Under the pieces are notes generated by a model. The model was not told where the DNA came from. It saw nothing but the letters and a program-made list of their open reading frames with translations, and made no database searches. A stretch of DNA of 64,000 nt from Prochlorococcus marinus (GTDB lineage: Bacteria > Cyanobacteriota > Cyanobacteriia > PCC-6307 > Cyanobiaceae): assembly GCF_001180305.1 (NCBI RefSeq), contig NZ_CVSX01000069.1, positions 1-64,000 of the forward strand, read 5' to 3'. Positions 9,155-19,033 of this stretch are shown here, one piece after another. The stretch's first letter is position 1. Each line of letters begins with the position of its first letter. A program made the translations under genes and the position numbers.

Positions 9155-9441
9155 GAAATCAATAATCTCAATATATGAACCAGACAATAACGGAAAAATC
9201 GTCTATTTGCTACCTTTTTGTCATGCGTAATTCCGAACCGACACATTTTGTATTTTTTAGATGTATTGATATACAAAGATCTTGAAGGTTTTTTTGCAAA
9301 AATTTTTATTTTTAATTAATTACCAATATTCTCTTGTTCTAACAAAAAATTAATAAATCCTATAATTAAGAAGCCTTAAAAAGGTTTAATTGTTTATTTT
9401 AATTATCATATCTTAGTAGTAATATTGTTTTGAAATTAAAA
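9155..9441. other. Intergenic region between divergent CAAD gene and moeB
   Basis: This 287-base gap is the largest in the window. It must contain two divergent promoters. It is AT-rich with long T and A runs. I see no RNA gene, no convincing terminator and no recognisable operator, only a weak AAGCCTT/AAGGTTT near-palindrome at about 9371-9388. Confidence 0.4.
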
Positions 9442-10584
9442 ATGACAATATCTAAAGATATCGAATTTAATTTCTTGAATGAAGATGAGCTAGAAAGATA
9501 TCAAAAGCATTTAACGCTTCAAGAGATAGGAACTGAAGGTCAATTAAAGCTTAAAAATAGCTCAGTCTTATGTGTAGGAGCGGGGGGGCTAGGATCTTCA
9601 GTATTAATTTATCTAGCAGCTGCAGGCATTGGAAAAATTGGAATAATTGATAACGATCACGTAGAAAAATCTAATCTACAAAGACAAATTATTCATGAAA
9701 CAAATAAAATAGGCAATTTAAAAATTGATTCTGCTAAAGAAAGAATTAAAAAACTCAATCCTAATATTGAAGTATTTACTTTTAATACAAGGATTAGTTC
9801 AGAAAATGCCCTAGAAATAATTAAAGAATTTGATATTATTTGTGATTGCACGGATAACTTTGGCACAAGATATTTGATCAATGATGCATGCTTGATTCTA
9901 AATAAACCACTAATTTTTGGAAGTGTGCAAGGATTTGAAGGGCAAGTGAGTGTTTTCAACTTACATAAAAATAGTCCTAATTTAAGAGACTTACTTCCAG
10001 AATCACCTTTAAAAAATTCCATCCCTAGTTGTGCAGAAAATGGTGTTGTGGGTATTTCAACAGGTCTGATAGGAATATTTCAAGTTAATGAAATTATTAA
10101 AATCATTTTAAAAAAAGGTGAAATTTTAGATGGCCAAATTTTAATATTTAATCTATTGAATATTAATATGAAAAAGTTATACCTTAAAAGTGATCAGGTA
10201 AATAAGCGCATAACCAATCTCACTCAGTTTGTTGACTTTTATTGTGAATATGAATGTTTTGAGAAAGATAACAAAATAAATGCTATTGATTTTAGTAGCT
10301 TATTTAAAGAAAAACCTGACAAGGTTCTTTTAATTGATGTAAGAGAAAATGAAGAATTTTCTCATTCTTCAATAAAGGGGTCTATATCAATCCCACTAAG
10401 TAATTTAAACCAAGAATCTGACTTAGAATTTATTCAAAAAGAAAGTTTGATTAAAGAAGTTTTTACCATATGTAAATCGGGAAAACGTTCTGAAAAAGCT
10501 TCAAAAATCTTGTCGCAATTCAAAATTCAATCAAAATCTATAGAGGGTGGGATTGAAAAGATAAAAGAAATTTTTTGCGATTAA
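9442..10584 (+). CDS. moeB: MoeB/ThiF-type adenylyltransferase with C-terminal rhodanese domain
   Basis: An E1-like enzyme that adenylates the C-terminal glycine of a ubiquitin-like sulfur carrier (MoaD or ThiS). The nucleotide-binding motif GAGGLG is at 46-51, with SNLQRQI downstream and the PSCAENGVVG segment of the family. Residues about 285-380 form a rhodanese domain whose loop starts at C344 (CKSGKR), so activation and sulfur transfer are in one chain, as in MoeBR/Uba4-type proteins. The start is ATG 9442; a TTG 12 bases upstream is also possible. Whether it serves molybdopterin, thiamine or both cannot be told from sequence. Confidence 0.85.
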   Translation: MTISKDIEFNFLNEDELERYQKHLTLQEIGTEGQLKLKNSSVLCVGAGGLGSSVLIYLAAAGIGKIGIIDNDHVEKSNLQRQIIHETNKIGNLKIDSAKERIKKLNPNIEVFTFNTRISSENALEIIKEFDIICDCTDNFGTRYLINDACLILNKPLIFGSVQGFEGQVSVFNLHKNSPNLRDLLPESPLKNSIPSCAENGVVGISTGLIGIFQVNEIIKIILKKGEILDGQILIFNLLNINMKKLYLKSDQVNKRITNLTQFVDFYCEYECFEKDNKINAIDFSSLFKEKPDKVLLIDVRENEEFSHSSIKGSISIPLSNLNQESDLEFIQKESLIKEVFTICKSGKRSEKASKILSQFKIQSKSIEGGIEKIKEIFCD

Positions 10585-10599
10585 TTTTTTAAAAAAGAT

Positions 10600-11760
10600 T
10601 TAGTAATCTACACCTCTTTTCAAATCAACTCCAACATTCGCATAGTGCTTATGACAGACCATTTCTGAATAAACATCAGCGAGTTTAAAGTATGAAGGTT
10701 CATTTTTGCATCTCCCAGTAATAACAACTTCTGTTTCTGCTGGTTTTTTCAAGAGAGTTTGATGTATTGATTCCACAGGTAAAAGCTCTAAATCAACAGT
10801 TGGATTCAATTCATCTAAAATAATTGTTTTATATAATCCACTCAAAATAGCAGCTTTAGCAATTTCCCATGCTCTTTCAGCCTCAACATAATCAATTGGT
10901 TGTTGCTGACCTCTCCACACTATCGCATCTCTACCTGAGCGCAAATGATCCACCAAATGTGGATAACTTTCTCTCAAAGCTTCTATCGCAGCATCTTCGG
11001 TATAACCATTTCCACCTTTTAACCATTGTAATATTAAAACTCTATGACTTTTATCTTGAGATATCCCTTTACCAATAGCTTGAAGAGCCTTGCCAAGGGC
11101 GCTTGTGGATTTACCTTTTCCTTCACCAGTATAAATCTCAATTCCGCCATTCAATCTCCTTTGGTTGGTTAGTTTTGATAGATCTCCTATTAAACGTGAT
11201 CTCATTTCTGAATGGAGTTGCGATATTCTTACCAAAGAGGGAGGGGCTGCCCTTCCAGTAATAATTATTTCCAATCCATCAGGGCGATTTTGAAGTGAAT
11301 CAACTACTTCTTGGATATCAAGCATTCCTAAATCAAGAACTGGATTCAACTCATCTAACACAACTACAGAATAAAGAGAACTAGCAATTGCTCCTTTAGC
11401 AATATTCCAACCTCTTTGAGCCTCACCAATATCAAACTTCGTTACTTGGTCAGAAGTAAAAAATTCCGATCTACCTGTTCTTACATGGTCAATTAAGTGT
11501 GGAAAGCCTCTTTGTAAAGCCTCTATCGCTGAATCCTCATCGTAAGGTCTCTCAGGACCTTTTAGAAATCTTAGAAGTAGAACTCTTGACTGTCTTTTTT
11601 CACAAATTCCCAAGCCTATTGTTCTTAGTACAACACCTAAAGCAGCCTGACTTTTTCCTTTACCATCTCCATCATATATATGTAATTGACCTTTTGATCT
11701 CTCTTGACTGTCACTTGCGGTGACAATCCCTATTCCTCTATTTCTACTTGTATTCGTCAA
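10600..11760 (-). CDS. cobO: Tandem-duplicated CobO/BtuR-type corrinoid adenosyltransferase
   Basis: 386 residues made of two homologous copies of the P-loop adenosyltransferase that attaches adenosine to cobalt(I) corrinoids in B12 synthesis. Copy 1 has GDGKGKS at 31-37, with VVLDELNPVLDL and IIITGRAAPP. Copy 2 has GEGKGKST at 212-219, with IILDELNPTVDL and VVITGRCKNEP. Usual CobO is about 200 residues, so this is an internal fusion of a duplicated gene. Both P-loops look intact. It is convergent with moeB and divergent from larE. Confidence 0.85.
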   Translation of the reverse strand: MTNTSRNRGIGIVTASDSQERSKGQLHIYDGDGKGKSQAALGVVLRTIGLGICEKRQSRVLLLRFLKGPERPYDEDSAIEALQRGFPHLIDHVRTGRSEFFTSDQVTKFDIGEAQRGWNIAKGAIASSLYSVVVLDELNPVLDLGMLDIQEVVDSLQNRPDGLEIIITGRAAPPSLVRISQLHSEMRSRLIGDLSKLTNQRRLNGGIEIYTGEGKGKSTSALGKALQAIGKGISQDKSHRVLILQWLKGGNGYTEDAAIEALRESYPHLVDHLRSGRDAIVWRGQQQPIDYVEAERAWEIAKAAILSGLYKTIILDELNPTVDLELLPVESIHQTLLKKPAETEVVITGRCKNEPSYFKLADVYSEMVCHKHYANVGVDLKRGVDY

Positions 11761-11868
11761 TTGAATAAGGTGAATAAACTTAATCTAAGATATAGTAATT
11801 AATATTATTAAAAATTTAATAATTAATTTAACCTATTCATAGGTAATTCGAATTTTAGAGTAATTAGC

Positions 11869-12694
11869 ATGTTCCATCAACTAGAAATTCTCTCTGATGA
11901 ACAAAGTGAAAAGCTTTATAAAATTAGAAAATACATAAGCAATCTTGATAGCGTTTGTATTGCTTATTCAGGTGGGGTAGACAGTACATTAGTAGCTTCG
12001 TTAGCGTTCGAGCAATTAGGTAGCAAAGCAGTTGCAATTACAGGAATTTCTCCTGCATTAGCCAACTCACTTCTTATAGAAGCAAGAAGCCAAGCAAAGT
12101 GGATTGGAGTAAAACATTTAGAAATTAAAACATCTGAATTAGACCAACCAAGTTATAGTAAAAATCCCAAGGATAGATGCTTTGCTTGTAAAAAGGAGCT
12201 TCACAAACATACAACTTACTTGTCAAAAAAAACTTGATTACAAGATTGTTTTCGATGGAGTGAATCTTGATGATCTTAAAGATTACAGACCAGGCATAAA
12301 AGCCTCAAAAAATGCTGGCGTTATTTCTCCCCTTGCGAAGTTTAAATTCTCAAAACAAGACATAAGAGATATATCAAGAGCATTAGGGTTTCCTTGGTGG
12401 GACAAACCTGCGCAACCATGTTTGTCATCAAGATTTCCTTATGGTCATGAAATAACTAGTAAGAGATTAAAAATGGTTGAGAAGGCTGAGGAATTCCTTA
12501 AAAACGGTGGTTTATCAGAAGTTAGAGTTAGATGCCAAGGCTCTACTGCAAGAATAGAAATTCCCCAAGATGAATTAAAGCTTTTTTTTGAAAAATATAA
12601 TTTTAGTGAATTAGTTCAATATTTTTCTAATTTAGGATTTAATTGCACAAGTTTAGATCTTGAAGGGCTGATAAGTGGAAAATTAAATAGATAA
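11869..12694 (+). pseudogene. larE: larE-like sulfur transferase, frameshifted at an A8 tract
   Basis: The first frame (11869-12237) carries the PP-loop ATP pyrophosphatase motif SGGVDST (residues 34-40) and C104-x2-C107, then stops. The family sequence continues without loss in the +1 frame to 12694, including QPCLSSRFPYG. The break is at eight A's, 12225-12232. Removing one A gives a continuous protein of 274 residues, a normal LarE length. LarE makes the thiocarboxylated pincer nucleotide used with nickel in lactate racemase. The three visible cysteines suggest the iron-sulfur variety rather than the single sacrificial Cys. It may be a pseudogene, a slippage-rescued gene or a sequencing error. 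Confidence 0.75.
12225..12232 (+). other. A8 homopolymer at the larE frame break
   Basis: Eight consecutive A's follow TTGTC. Upstream codons read TTG TCA AAA AAA ACT TGA (stop). One A fewer gives TTG TCA AAA AAA CTT GAT, which joins the two halves of larE. Such tracts are classic sites for replication or transcription slippage and for base-calling errors. Confidence 0.85.
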
Positions 12695-12704
12695 ATGACG
12701 CAGC

Positions 12705-13139
12705 TTAAACAACAGTTCTAATCTGTTTAAGTACTGATTCAGGGGGATTACGCTCAATAACACGCAGAGAATGTTCTTCAGCTTTCAAAGCTTCAATTAA
12801 ATATTGACTTGCAAGTTCTGGTAGCATATTGTGACCACAAGTAAATATATCGACTGCAGAATAATTTGATTCAGGCCATGTATGTATAGAAATATGAGAT
12901 TCAGCCAATAATGCAATTGCTGTAACCCCTTGAGGCTCAAATTTATTACTAATCAAATTCAAAACTGTTGCCTTTGCCAATTTAGAAGCTTTGTTTAAAG
13001 TACAGCGCAAAAAGGATTCGTCATTTAATTTTTCGTAGTCACATCTATATAGTTCCAACAAGAAGTGCTTACTTTGATGACTTAATTTTTGGTCATTTCT
13101 AAAAGAACTTAAAATTTGATTTTTTTTGTGGACTTCCAT
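12705..13139 (-). CDS. speD: S-adenosylmethionine decarboxylase proenzyme
   Basis: A pyruvoyl-dependent enzyme that supplies decarboxylated SAM for spermidine synthesis. The self-cleavage motif ESHISIHTWPE is present, with cleavage before S81, which becomes the pyruvoyl group. The catalytic Cys is probably C101 in FTCGHN. 144 residues is near the short bacterial class 1B length with a slightly longer N-terminus. It lies 49 bases downstream of recF on the same strand and converges on larE. Confidence 0.93.
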   Translation of the reverse strand: MEVHKKNQILSSFRNDQKLSHQSKHFLLELYRCDYEKLNDESFLRCTLNKASKLAKATVLNLISNKFEPQGVTAIALLAESHISIHTWPESNYSAVDIFTCGHNMLPELASQYLIEALKAEEHSLRVIERNPPESVLKQIRTVV

Positions 13140-13188
13140 TAAAAAAATTTATATATATAAGATTAGCTAAAAATTGCTACTTTTAAAA

Positions 13189-14293
13189 TTATAAGTAAAT
13201 CATCTGTGAAGAGCTTAAGAAAGACTGATTAAATTTATCTAGATGTGTCGCACTTATAAAACATTGACTATCTTGGCCAACAGAATTTAGTAACAAATTT
13301 TGTCTAGTTATATCTAGTTCCGCTAAGACATCATCCAATATAAGTATTGGAGGAACATTTAATGTTTTAGTTAATAAATCTAGTTCAGCCATCTTTAAAG
13401 CCAAGATAAAAGTTCTTTGCTGACCGGATGAACCATACTTTCTAACTGAAATATTATTAATTAAAAACTCAATATCATCACGATGAGGCCCAAAATTACA
13501 TTTACCAGTTAAAGCTTCGATCGAACGCTGATTTAAGAGTTGTTCTGATATTTTTTTTCTAATAACCTCCTCTTCTTCTTCTTCAGGAATTATATTTTGT
13601 ATTCCTGAAAGATAATTGATAGCTATTTGCTCTTTAGATTTACTTAAGTGATTATGCCAATATTCAACATATGGTTTTATTTTTAGTAAAGCCCTTCTTC
13701 TACGCCTATAAATTCGTGTACTTATTATTGACATTTGAATATCAAAGCTTTCAACAATGTCAGAGTTTTGGTCATTTTGAAAGCCTTCTGAACGCCAAAA
13801 ATAACTTCTTTGTTTTAAAAGCCTGTTAAATCTACTAATCAAGTCTAAATATACTGGTTCAAGTTGTGATACAACTTTATCAATCCATGCTCTTCGATAA
13901 CTGGGTTCGCTTCTAACAATATTTATATCATTTGAACAGAAACATACGCTCTGTATATAATTCTTTATTTCACTTTGTTTTTTCAACATTGATTCATTGA
14001 CATAAACTTTTTTGGAAGATTTTCGAAATAAATTTAACTTTAAATCATCTCGAAAATCTACTTGACCTGTGACTACAGCCATATCACTACCATTTTCTAT
14101 TAGATCTTTATCACTTAATGCCCTATTAGATTTTAATTGACTTAAAAATTCAACCGATTCAAGTAAATTTGACTTGCCAATACCATTACAACCAAGAACA
14201 ATTGCTCTTTGCTCTGTAAGATCAATTTCGAAACTTTTATGGTTTCTAAAATTTTTAATTTTTAATTTATTTAAAAAAATTTTTTTTATGCAT
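13189..14293 (-). CDS. recF: RecF recombination mediator, start displaced by a one-base frameshift
   Basis: RecF loads RecA at gaps. From 14082 leftward there is an ATG-initiated frame of 297 residues, but the same frame is open well upstream. There it encodes the true N-terminus: KIKNFRNHKSFEIDL, then Walker A GCNGIGKSN. The C-terminal ABC signature SSGQQR and Walker B LILDDVLAELD are also present. No ATG, GTG or TTG begins this frame. ATG at 14293-14291 is in the neighbouring frame, ahead of an A8T7 tract. Deleting one A gives a 367-residue protein of normal RecF length. Rare ATT/ATA starts at 14280 or 14289 are an alternative. speD follows it. Confidence 0.82.
14273..14287. other. A7T8 tract at the recF start (frame break)
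   Basis: On the plus strand seven A's are followed by eight T's. Read on the recF strand this is A8T7 directly after ATG CAT. With A7 instead of A8 the ATG is in frame with full-length RecF; as written, translation from that ATG stops after seven sense codons. Confidence 0.8.
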
Positions 14294-14357
14294 TCATTAA
14301 TTAAATTAGCTAAGTTTAAAATATTTAGATTTTCTTTAAAGAAATTGAAAAATTAAA

Positions 14358-14431
14358 GGGCATGTAGCTCAGTTGGATAGAGCATCAGATTCCGGTTCTG
14401 AGAGTCGGGGGTTCGAATCCCTCCATGCTCG
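14358..14431 (+). tRNA. trnR: tRNA-Arg (anticodon CCG)
   Basis: Acceptor GGGCATG pairs with CATGCTC (one G-U), with discriminator G14431. The D-arm contains AGCTCAGTTGGATAGAGC, the anticodon loop TTCCGGT gives CCG, and the T-arm is GGGGTTCGAATCCC. CCA is not encoded. It lies in the gap between recF and the GNAT gene, transcribed opposite to both. Confidence 0.97.
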
Positions 14432-14441
14432 TAATATGATT

Positions 14442-14888
14442 TTAAAGCTTATATCCCATAACCCTTATTCCATTTGGATCTAATATAAACCCAATTTCTT
14501 CTAAAGATAAAAAAGAAGATACTGGAGCTTGTACAGAAATACTGCATCCAGGCATTTCTCTATTTATTTTCTCGAGAGTTACTTGAAGCAATACTGAATA
14601 AAAAACTTGCTGATTATTACCTGGTGCTGCACTTAAATTCCATAAGTTAGCATTCAATCCCCTGTCTGATGTAACCCTTACAAACCCATATAATTTATTT
14701 TTTAATTCATTCTGAATGGAAAAAAAGAAATTACTCTTCTGAATAGCCTCAGAAAGTGGTTTTATTGGGAATGTCTCACAACCACAATTTGCTAAAAGTT
14801 TATTAACTTCTTTAGCTAAAGGGATTTTAGAAGAATTAACAAAATAACCTTCTGGAAGAACAAATTTTTTTTTAGAAAAATATTGCAA
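14442..14888 (-). CDS. GNAT-family N-acetyltransferase
   Basis: 148 residues with a GNAT-like layout: an N-terminal helix pair, the strand-turn-strand YGFVRVTSDRGLNANLWNLSAAP, and a C-terminal motif ending FILDPNGIRVMGY. The usual acetyl-CoA pyrophosphate loop (Q/RxxGxG/A) is not obvious; the nearest equivalent is PGNNQQV. The substrate is unknown. It starts 3 bases after the ppc stop and probably belongs to the same transcript. Confidence 0.65.
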   Translation of the reverse strand: MQYFSKKKFVLPEGYFVNSSKIPLAKEVNKLLANCGCETFPIKPLSEAIQKSNFFFSIQNELKNKLYGFVRVTSDRGLNANLWNLSAAPGNNQQVFYSVLLQVTLEKINREMPGCSISVQAPVSSFLSLEEIGFILDPNGIRVMGYKL

Positions 14889-14891
14889 TTA

Positions 14892-17861
14892 TCAACCTGT
14901 ATTTCTCATACCAGCAGCTATCCCATTAATTGTTAACAGTGCCCCTCTCAATAGTTCACTCCTACTGTAAGCTCTTCTAGATTCATCTTTATTAATAAGA
15001 AATTCGCTAATAGGGGGTTGTCTTGTCTGGTCTCTAAGTCTTCTTAAAAGTGAAACCTGCAAAAATCCCAATGGAATGATTGTCTTATTTCTCAAACTTA
15101 CAGACGATCTTAAGTCTCTATCAGATTCAAGGAGTTTATTTTTACCAGTAATTTCAAGTATTAACGATTTTGTAAGATTATATTCATCAGAAATTACATC
15201 AAAAATTACATCAAACGAATCTTTATTTTCTTTACTGCCAAGAGTATCAACATAATATTTAGCAACTTCCAAATCCACCTTAGATAATGTCATTTCTACT
15301 TTGGATATAAGCATTCTGAAAAATGGCCATCTTTGATGCAGTACTCTTAATAATTCAATTTGTTGAGGGTCAGCATTTAATTCTGAGGATAATGCAGTGC
15401 CTACTCCAAACCAACTTGGCAAAAGAAATCTACTTTGTGTCCAACCAAAAACCCATGGAATAGCTCTTAAACTTGACAAATCTTTAGCACCTTTTTTTCT
15501 TCTAGCAGGCCTGCTAGAAATCTGTAATTTACTTATTTCTTCTATCGGAGTGACCTCTTGAAAGAAATTTAACAAATCAGGATTCTCATGTACTAATTTT
15601 CTATAGTGAGACCTTGATGTTTCTGCCAACCTTGACATTAATTGATTCCATTCTGGAGTAGCATCAAGTCTATTATTTACCAAACTATTTTGAATAACAG
15701 CTGTAGTGACAGTTTCGAGATTATATAAAGCCAATTCAGGAAGACTATATTTTGATGCCAAAACTTCACCTTGTTCTGTTATTTTTATTCGTCCTTTTAA
15801 AGTACCGCTTGGTTGAGCCAATATTGCCTGATAAGCTGGTCCTCCCCCTCTACCTACGGAGCCGCCTCTTCCGTGAAAAAGTCTTAGCAATATGTTATTT
15901 CTACTTGCAAGATTTTGGAGAGCTATTTGAGCTCTATGAATTTCCCAATTACTAGAAACAAAACCTGAATCTTTATTACTATCAGAATATCCAAGCATTA
16001 ATTCTTGTAGAGGTTTAAAAGATTCTCCAACTTTTGGCAATAATGATCTGTAGAAATCTAATTTAAACAACTTATCCATTACTTCTGGTGCTCTTTTAAG
16101 GTCTTCAACAGTTTCGAAAAGAGGTACGACTAACAATTTTGACTTTTGGGAGTTTTGATCAAGAAGTCCCATTTCTTTTGCCAGTAAGAGAACTTCAAGC
16201 AAATCAGATGCACTATGACTCATTGAAATTACGTAAGAATGACAGATACGACTTCCAAATTCTTGCTGCAGTCTCTTAACCATTTTAAAAACTGAAAAAG
16301 TTTCTTCTGTAGTTTTTGTCCAGTTGACCTCAGAGGGAATTAAAGGCCTTTTTGTATTTAATTCGTCTATTAACCACATAATTTTTTCTTCCTCAGACAT
16401 TTGGTCATACAGTACAGATAAATCAAGATAATTCGTAAGCTCTTGAATAGCTTCACTATGCCTTGTACTTTCTTGACGTATATCCAAACTTGCTAAAGAA
16501 AATCCAAAAATATGAACCTGAGTAAGTAGAGTATCTACAGCTTCACAAGTTAAATCTGTACTGATAAGGCTATTTTTAATTAGTTCGAGATCATATGTGA
16601 ATTCATTCACAGACTTGTAATGTAAGTTTTCATGTTTATCAATATTTTTAGTATCCATTTCTCCCTCTAAGTCAAATTTCCACCCGCTTTTAGCCAATAA
16701 ATCATTCCTTTCTTGAGTTAACCTTAATTTTTCTAGAATATAACTCAACTTTAATCTGTAAGGTTCTGATCTGTATCTTGTCGCCCTAGCTTCATAGATT
16801 TCTGGGAACTTAACCCTATCCGTTTCTAATGACTCTAATAAAGAAGAACTTACTTGACTCCATTGCATTGAGACGCTTAATTGATCTCTAAGATTAGATG
16901 TTGCGATAATATATCTTTCCAACATCAACTGCCTTTGATAGCAAGCAGTTCTCCATGTTATCTCAGGAGTTACAGATGGATTACCATCCCTATCAGAGCC
17001 TACCCAAGAACCAAAGTTACAAAAAGATTCAGAAGGCATCTGAACATCTGGATAATTTTCGGTAAGGGCTTCAGAAATTCTACCTCTCAATTGAGGCATT
17101 GCATTAAATAAAACTTGCTGAAAATAATGCAAAGCGTAATCTACTTCATCCAAAACTGAAGGTTTAAATTGATGCAATTCATCTGTTCTCCACCAAAGTC
17201 TTACTTCTTCTTTTAGTTGGGTTTTTAAAGAATTTTTTTCTTCTTTCGTTAAAAATTGCTCAACCTGTATTTTTTTCAACAAATTTGCGACTCTAGTTTG
17301 CTTATGTCTAATCGTATGTCTTACTATCTCCGTCGGATGTGCAGTAAAAACAAGACGAATATCCATTTCCTGTAATAAAGCCTCTAATTTTCCAGGAGGT
17401 ACATTTAATTTCCTTAACCTATAAAATAATTCTCTAAAAGTTACTGGAGCATTTTGCCTAGCCAATGCTGGAGCAAAAGGATCAAGATTATCAGGTGATT
17501 TTTGAACATCCTTATTAGTAAAACTCTGGATATATCTATCTTCCTCAACTCTTTGTTCCAGAATATTAACTAGCTGAAAATATAATGAAAACGCTCTAGC
17601 TGCGGCAATCGATTCTGCCAAATCCATAGAATTAACAATATCAACTATTTCATTTTTAAAAGTTTTTGAACTATTCCCATCAACTTGTTTCGAATAACTT
17701 AATTCTTTAAGCTGTATCAATCTCTCTGCTTGATCTTCTGGACATTCTTCTCTGAGGACAGATTCCCATAAATCCTCTATCAAAAGACGATTTTTATCAA
17801 GTGAATCATTATTACTGATCAGATCCACATTATTTTTTTCAATCTGTCGAAAAGATTCCAT
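14892..17861 (-). CDS. ppc: Phosphoenolpyruvate carboxylase
   Basis: A 989-residue enzyme adding bicarbonate to PEP to make oxaloacetate, the anaplerotic entry to the incomplete cyanobacterial TCA pathway. Catalytic motifs are visible: [10 protein letters not shown] with the catalytic His, [12 protein letters not shown] for PEP/bicarbonate binding, and the mobile loop [14 protein letters not shown]. The C-terminus ends in GMRNTG, the invariant terminal helix and Gly. There is an N-terminal extension of about 100 residues, as in other cyanobacteria. No plant-type phosphorylation Ser motif is evident. It is the penultimate gene of the leftward run trpE-gshA-ppc-GNAT. Confidence 0.97.
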   Translation of the reverse strand: MESFRQIEKNNVDLISNNDSLDKNRLLIEDLWESVLREECPEDQAERLIQLKELSYSKQVDGNSSKTFKNEIVDIVNSMDLAESIAAARAFSLYFQLVNILEQRVEEDRYIQSFTNKDVQKSPDNLDPFAPALARQNAPVTFRELFYRLRKLNVPPGKLEALLQEMDIRLVFTAHPTEIVRHTIRHKQTRVANLLKKIQVEQFLTKEEKNSLKTQLKEEVRLWWRTDELHQFKPSVLDEVDYALHYFQQVLFNAMPQLRGRISEALTENYPDVQMPSESFCNFGSWVGSDRDGNPSVTPEITWRTACYQRQLMLERYIIATSNLRDQLSVSMQWSQVSSSLLESLETDRVKFPEIYEARATRYRSEPYRLKLSYILEKLRLTQERNDLLAKSGWKFDLEGEMDTKNIDKHENLHYKSVNEFTYDLELIKNSLISTDLTCEAVDTLLTQVHIFGFSLASLDIRQESTRHSEAIQELTNYLDLSVLYDQMSEEEKIMWLIDELNTKRPLIPSEVNWTKTTEETFSVFKMVKRLQQEFGSRICHSYVISMSHSASDLLEVLLLAKEMGLLDQNSQKSKLLVVPLFETVEDLKRAPEVMDKLFKLDFYRSLLPKVGESFKPLQELMLGYSDSNKDSGFVSSNWEIHRAQIALQNLASRNNILLRLFHGRGGSVGRGGGPAYQAILAQPSGTLKGRIKITEQGEVLASKYSLPELALYNLETVTTAVIQNSLVNNRLDATPEWNQLMSRLAETSRSHYRKLVHENPDLLNFFQEVTPIEEISKLQISSRPARRKKGAKDLSSLRAIPWVFGWTQSRFLLPSWFGVGTALSSELNADPQQIELLRVLHQRWPFFRMLISKVEMTLSKVDLEVAKYYVDTLGSKENKDSFDVIFDVISDEYNLTKSLILEITGKNKLLESDRDLRSSVSLRNKTIIPLGFLQVSLLRRLRDQTRQPPISEFLINKDESRRAYSRSELLRGALLTINGIAAGMRNTG

Positions 17862-17914
17862 ATTTTTATTATGTCACAATTGAAAATTTGCAGTTCAAAT
17901 GTTTATTTACGTAA

Positions 17915-19033
17915 TCAAAAACTTTCATCTTCATTCTTGATCATATCATCGATAGAAATTTTCATTATTTGTTCAATAGAAAGACCTTTTTCATATTGAT
18001 TAATCCATTTCATAGATTGATTACCTTCTTCAAGTACTTTATTAATAGGTTGCAAAAGATGTTTCATATTCAATTTTTCTGCAGTGGATGATAAATCTGA
18101 TAGTAAATTTTCAATCCATTCTCTACAAATAATTTTTTTGCCATCTTGCCAGTTAATTAACTCTGAATTCAAACTATTTTTAGCAGCATTAGTTTCATTT
18201 TGATCACATATTTCTGATAATTGATCAATAGAAAAAATACTCGCAGTTAGAGGATCTAGAGTTTTGATATTTTCAAATAGATTTAAAATTCTTAGTTCTA
18301 GCATGGCAGTTATCCCTAACAACAAATTAACATCATGAACGAAATCACAAATTCTTAATTCCAAACGATCGAGAATTAAAGGTCTTTGGGGACCATTGGG
18401 TCTGATTGAAGACCAAAAATGCCTGATATTTTGCATATTTTTGTTAGCAATATTTTTTTCGATCCAAGCAATATAGGAATGATGATTTAAAAAAAATGGT
18501 ACTTTACTTGGCGTTTTAGGAAACTGAATCCATCTTTGGGAATGATTTCCCGTCAATTGATTATTTAAAAAAGGTGAGCTAGCACTTATTGATAAATAGA
18601 GAGCAGCTTCAGCTCTTATGAGTCTAATAGCGGCGAAAAGCTTATCTAAGTCATCTATTCCTATATTTATATGGACGCTGGAAGTTGCAACAGAGATTCC
18701 ATAATTATCTTCTATAAATTGATGATAATTATTGTCATTATCAGATCTTTGAAAGTGAATATTGTGTTTAAAACAAAGAGTGGATGAAGGAATTATTGTT
18801 AAACCCTTATTTATAAGCCATTTTCTTAAATTTTTTCTTGGAGTTATTAATTTCTCTAATAAAAACTCATAGTCTTTTTCTGGAGTAGTTATGTATTCAA
18901 CATTTCTATTATCTGGCTCTTTCACAAAATCAGAAAAGTTTTTTTCAATATCTGCAGAAATGCCAATATGAGAATTGAAAGAACCTGTAAAAAGTTCCAC
19001 TTCAAAACCCTTGTAAAGATTAAGGCTACTCAT
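17915..19033 (-). CDS. gshA: Glutamate-cysteine ligase, cyanobacterial type
   Basis: Catalyses the first step of glutathione synthesis. 372 residues match the cyanobacterial GCS family, with the opening YKGFEVELFTGS, the SSVHINIGI strand and the LELRICDFVHD segment carrying Arg/Glu ligands of the carboxylate-amine-ligase fold. Its ATG is contiguous with the stop codon of trpE, so translational coupling is likely. Nothing seen suggests redox-regulatory Cys pairs. Confidence 0.88.
   Translation of the reverse strand: MSSLNLYKGFEVELFTGSFNSHIGISADIEKNFSDFVKEPDNRNVEYITTPEKDYEFLLEKLITPRKNLRKWLINKGLTIIPSSTLCFKHNIHFQRSDNDNNYHQFIEDNYGISVATSSVHINIGIDDLDKLFAAIRLIRAEAALYLSISASSPFLNNQLTGNHSQRWIQFPKTPSKVPFFLNHHSYIAWIEKNIANKNMQNIRHFWSSIRPNGPQRPLILDRLELRICDFVHDVNLLLGITAMLELRILNLFENIKTLDPLTASIFSIDQLSEICDQNETNAAKNSLNSELINWQDGKKIICREWIENLLSDLSSTAEKLNMKHLLQPINKVLEEGNQSMKWINQYEKGLSIEQIMKISIDDMIKNEDESF

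Noticed and set aside
5840..9300. Mobile element or phage genes in the crtD-CAAD region
   Set aside because: All frames belong to recognisable core cyanobacterial families and no inverted terminal repeats were seen.
9442..10584. Missing first zinc CxxC pair in MoeB as a loss of function
   Set aside because: The segment resembles that of other cyanobacterial MoeB proteins I recall, so it looks like a lineage feature and not damage.
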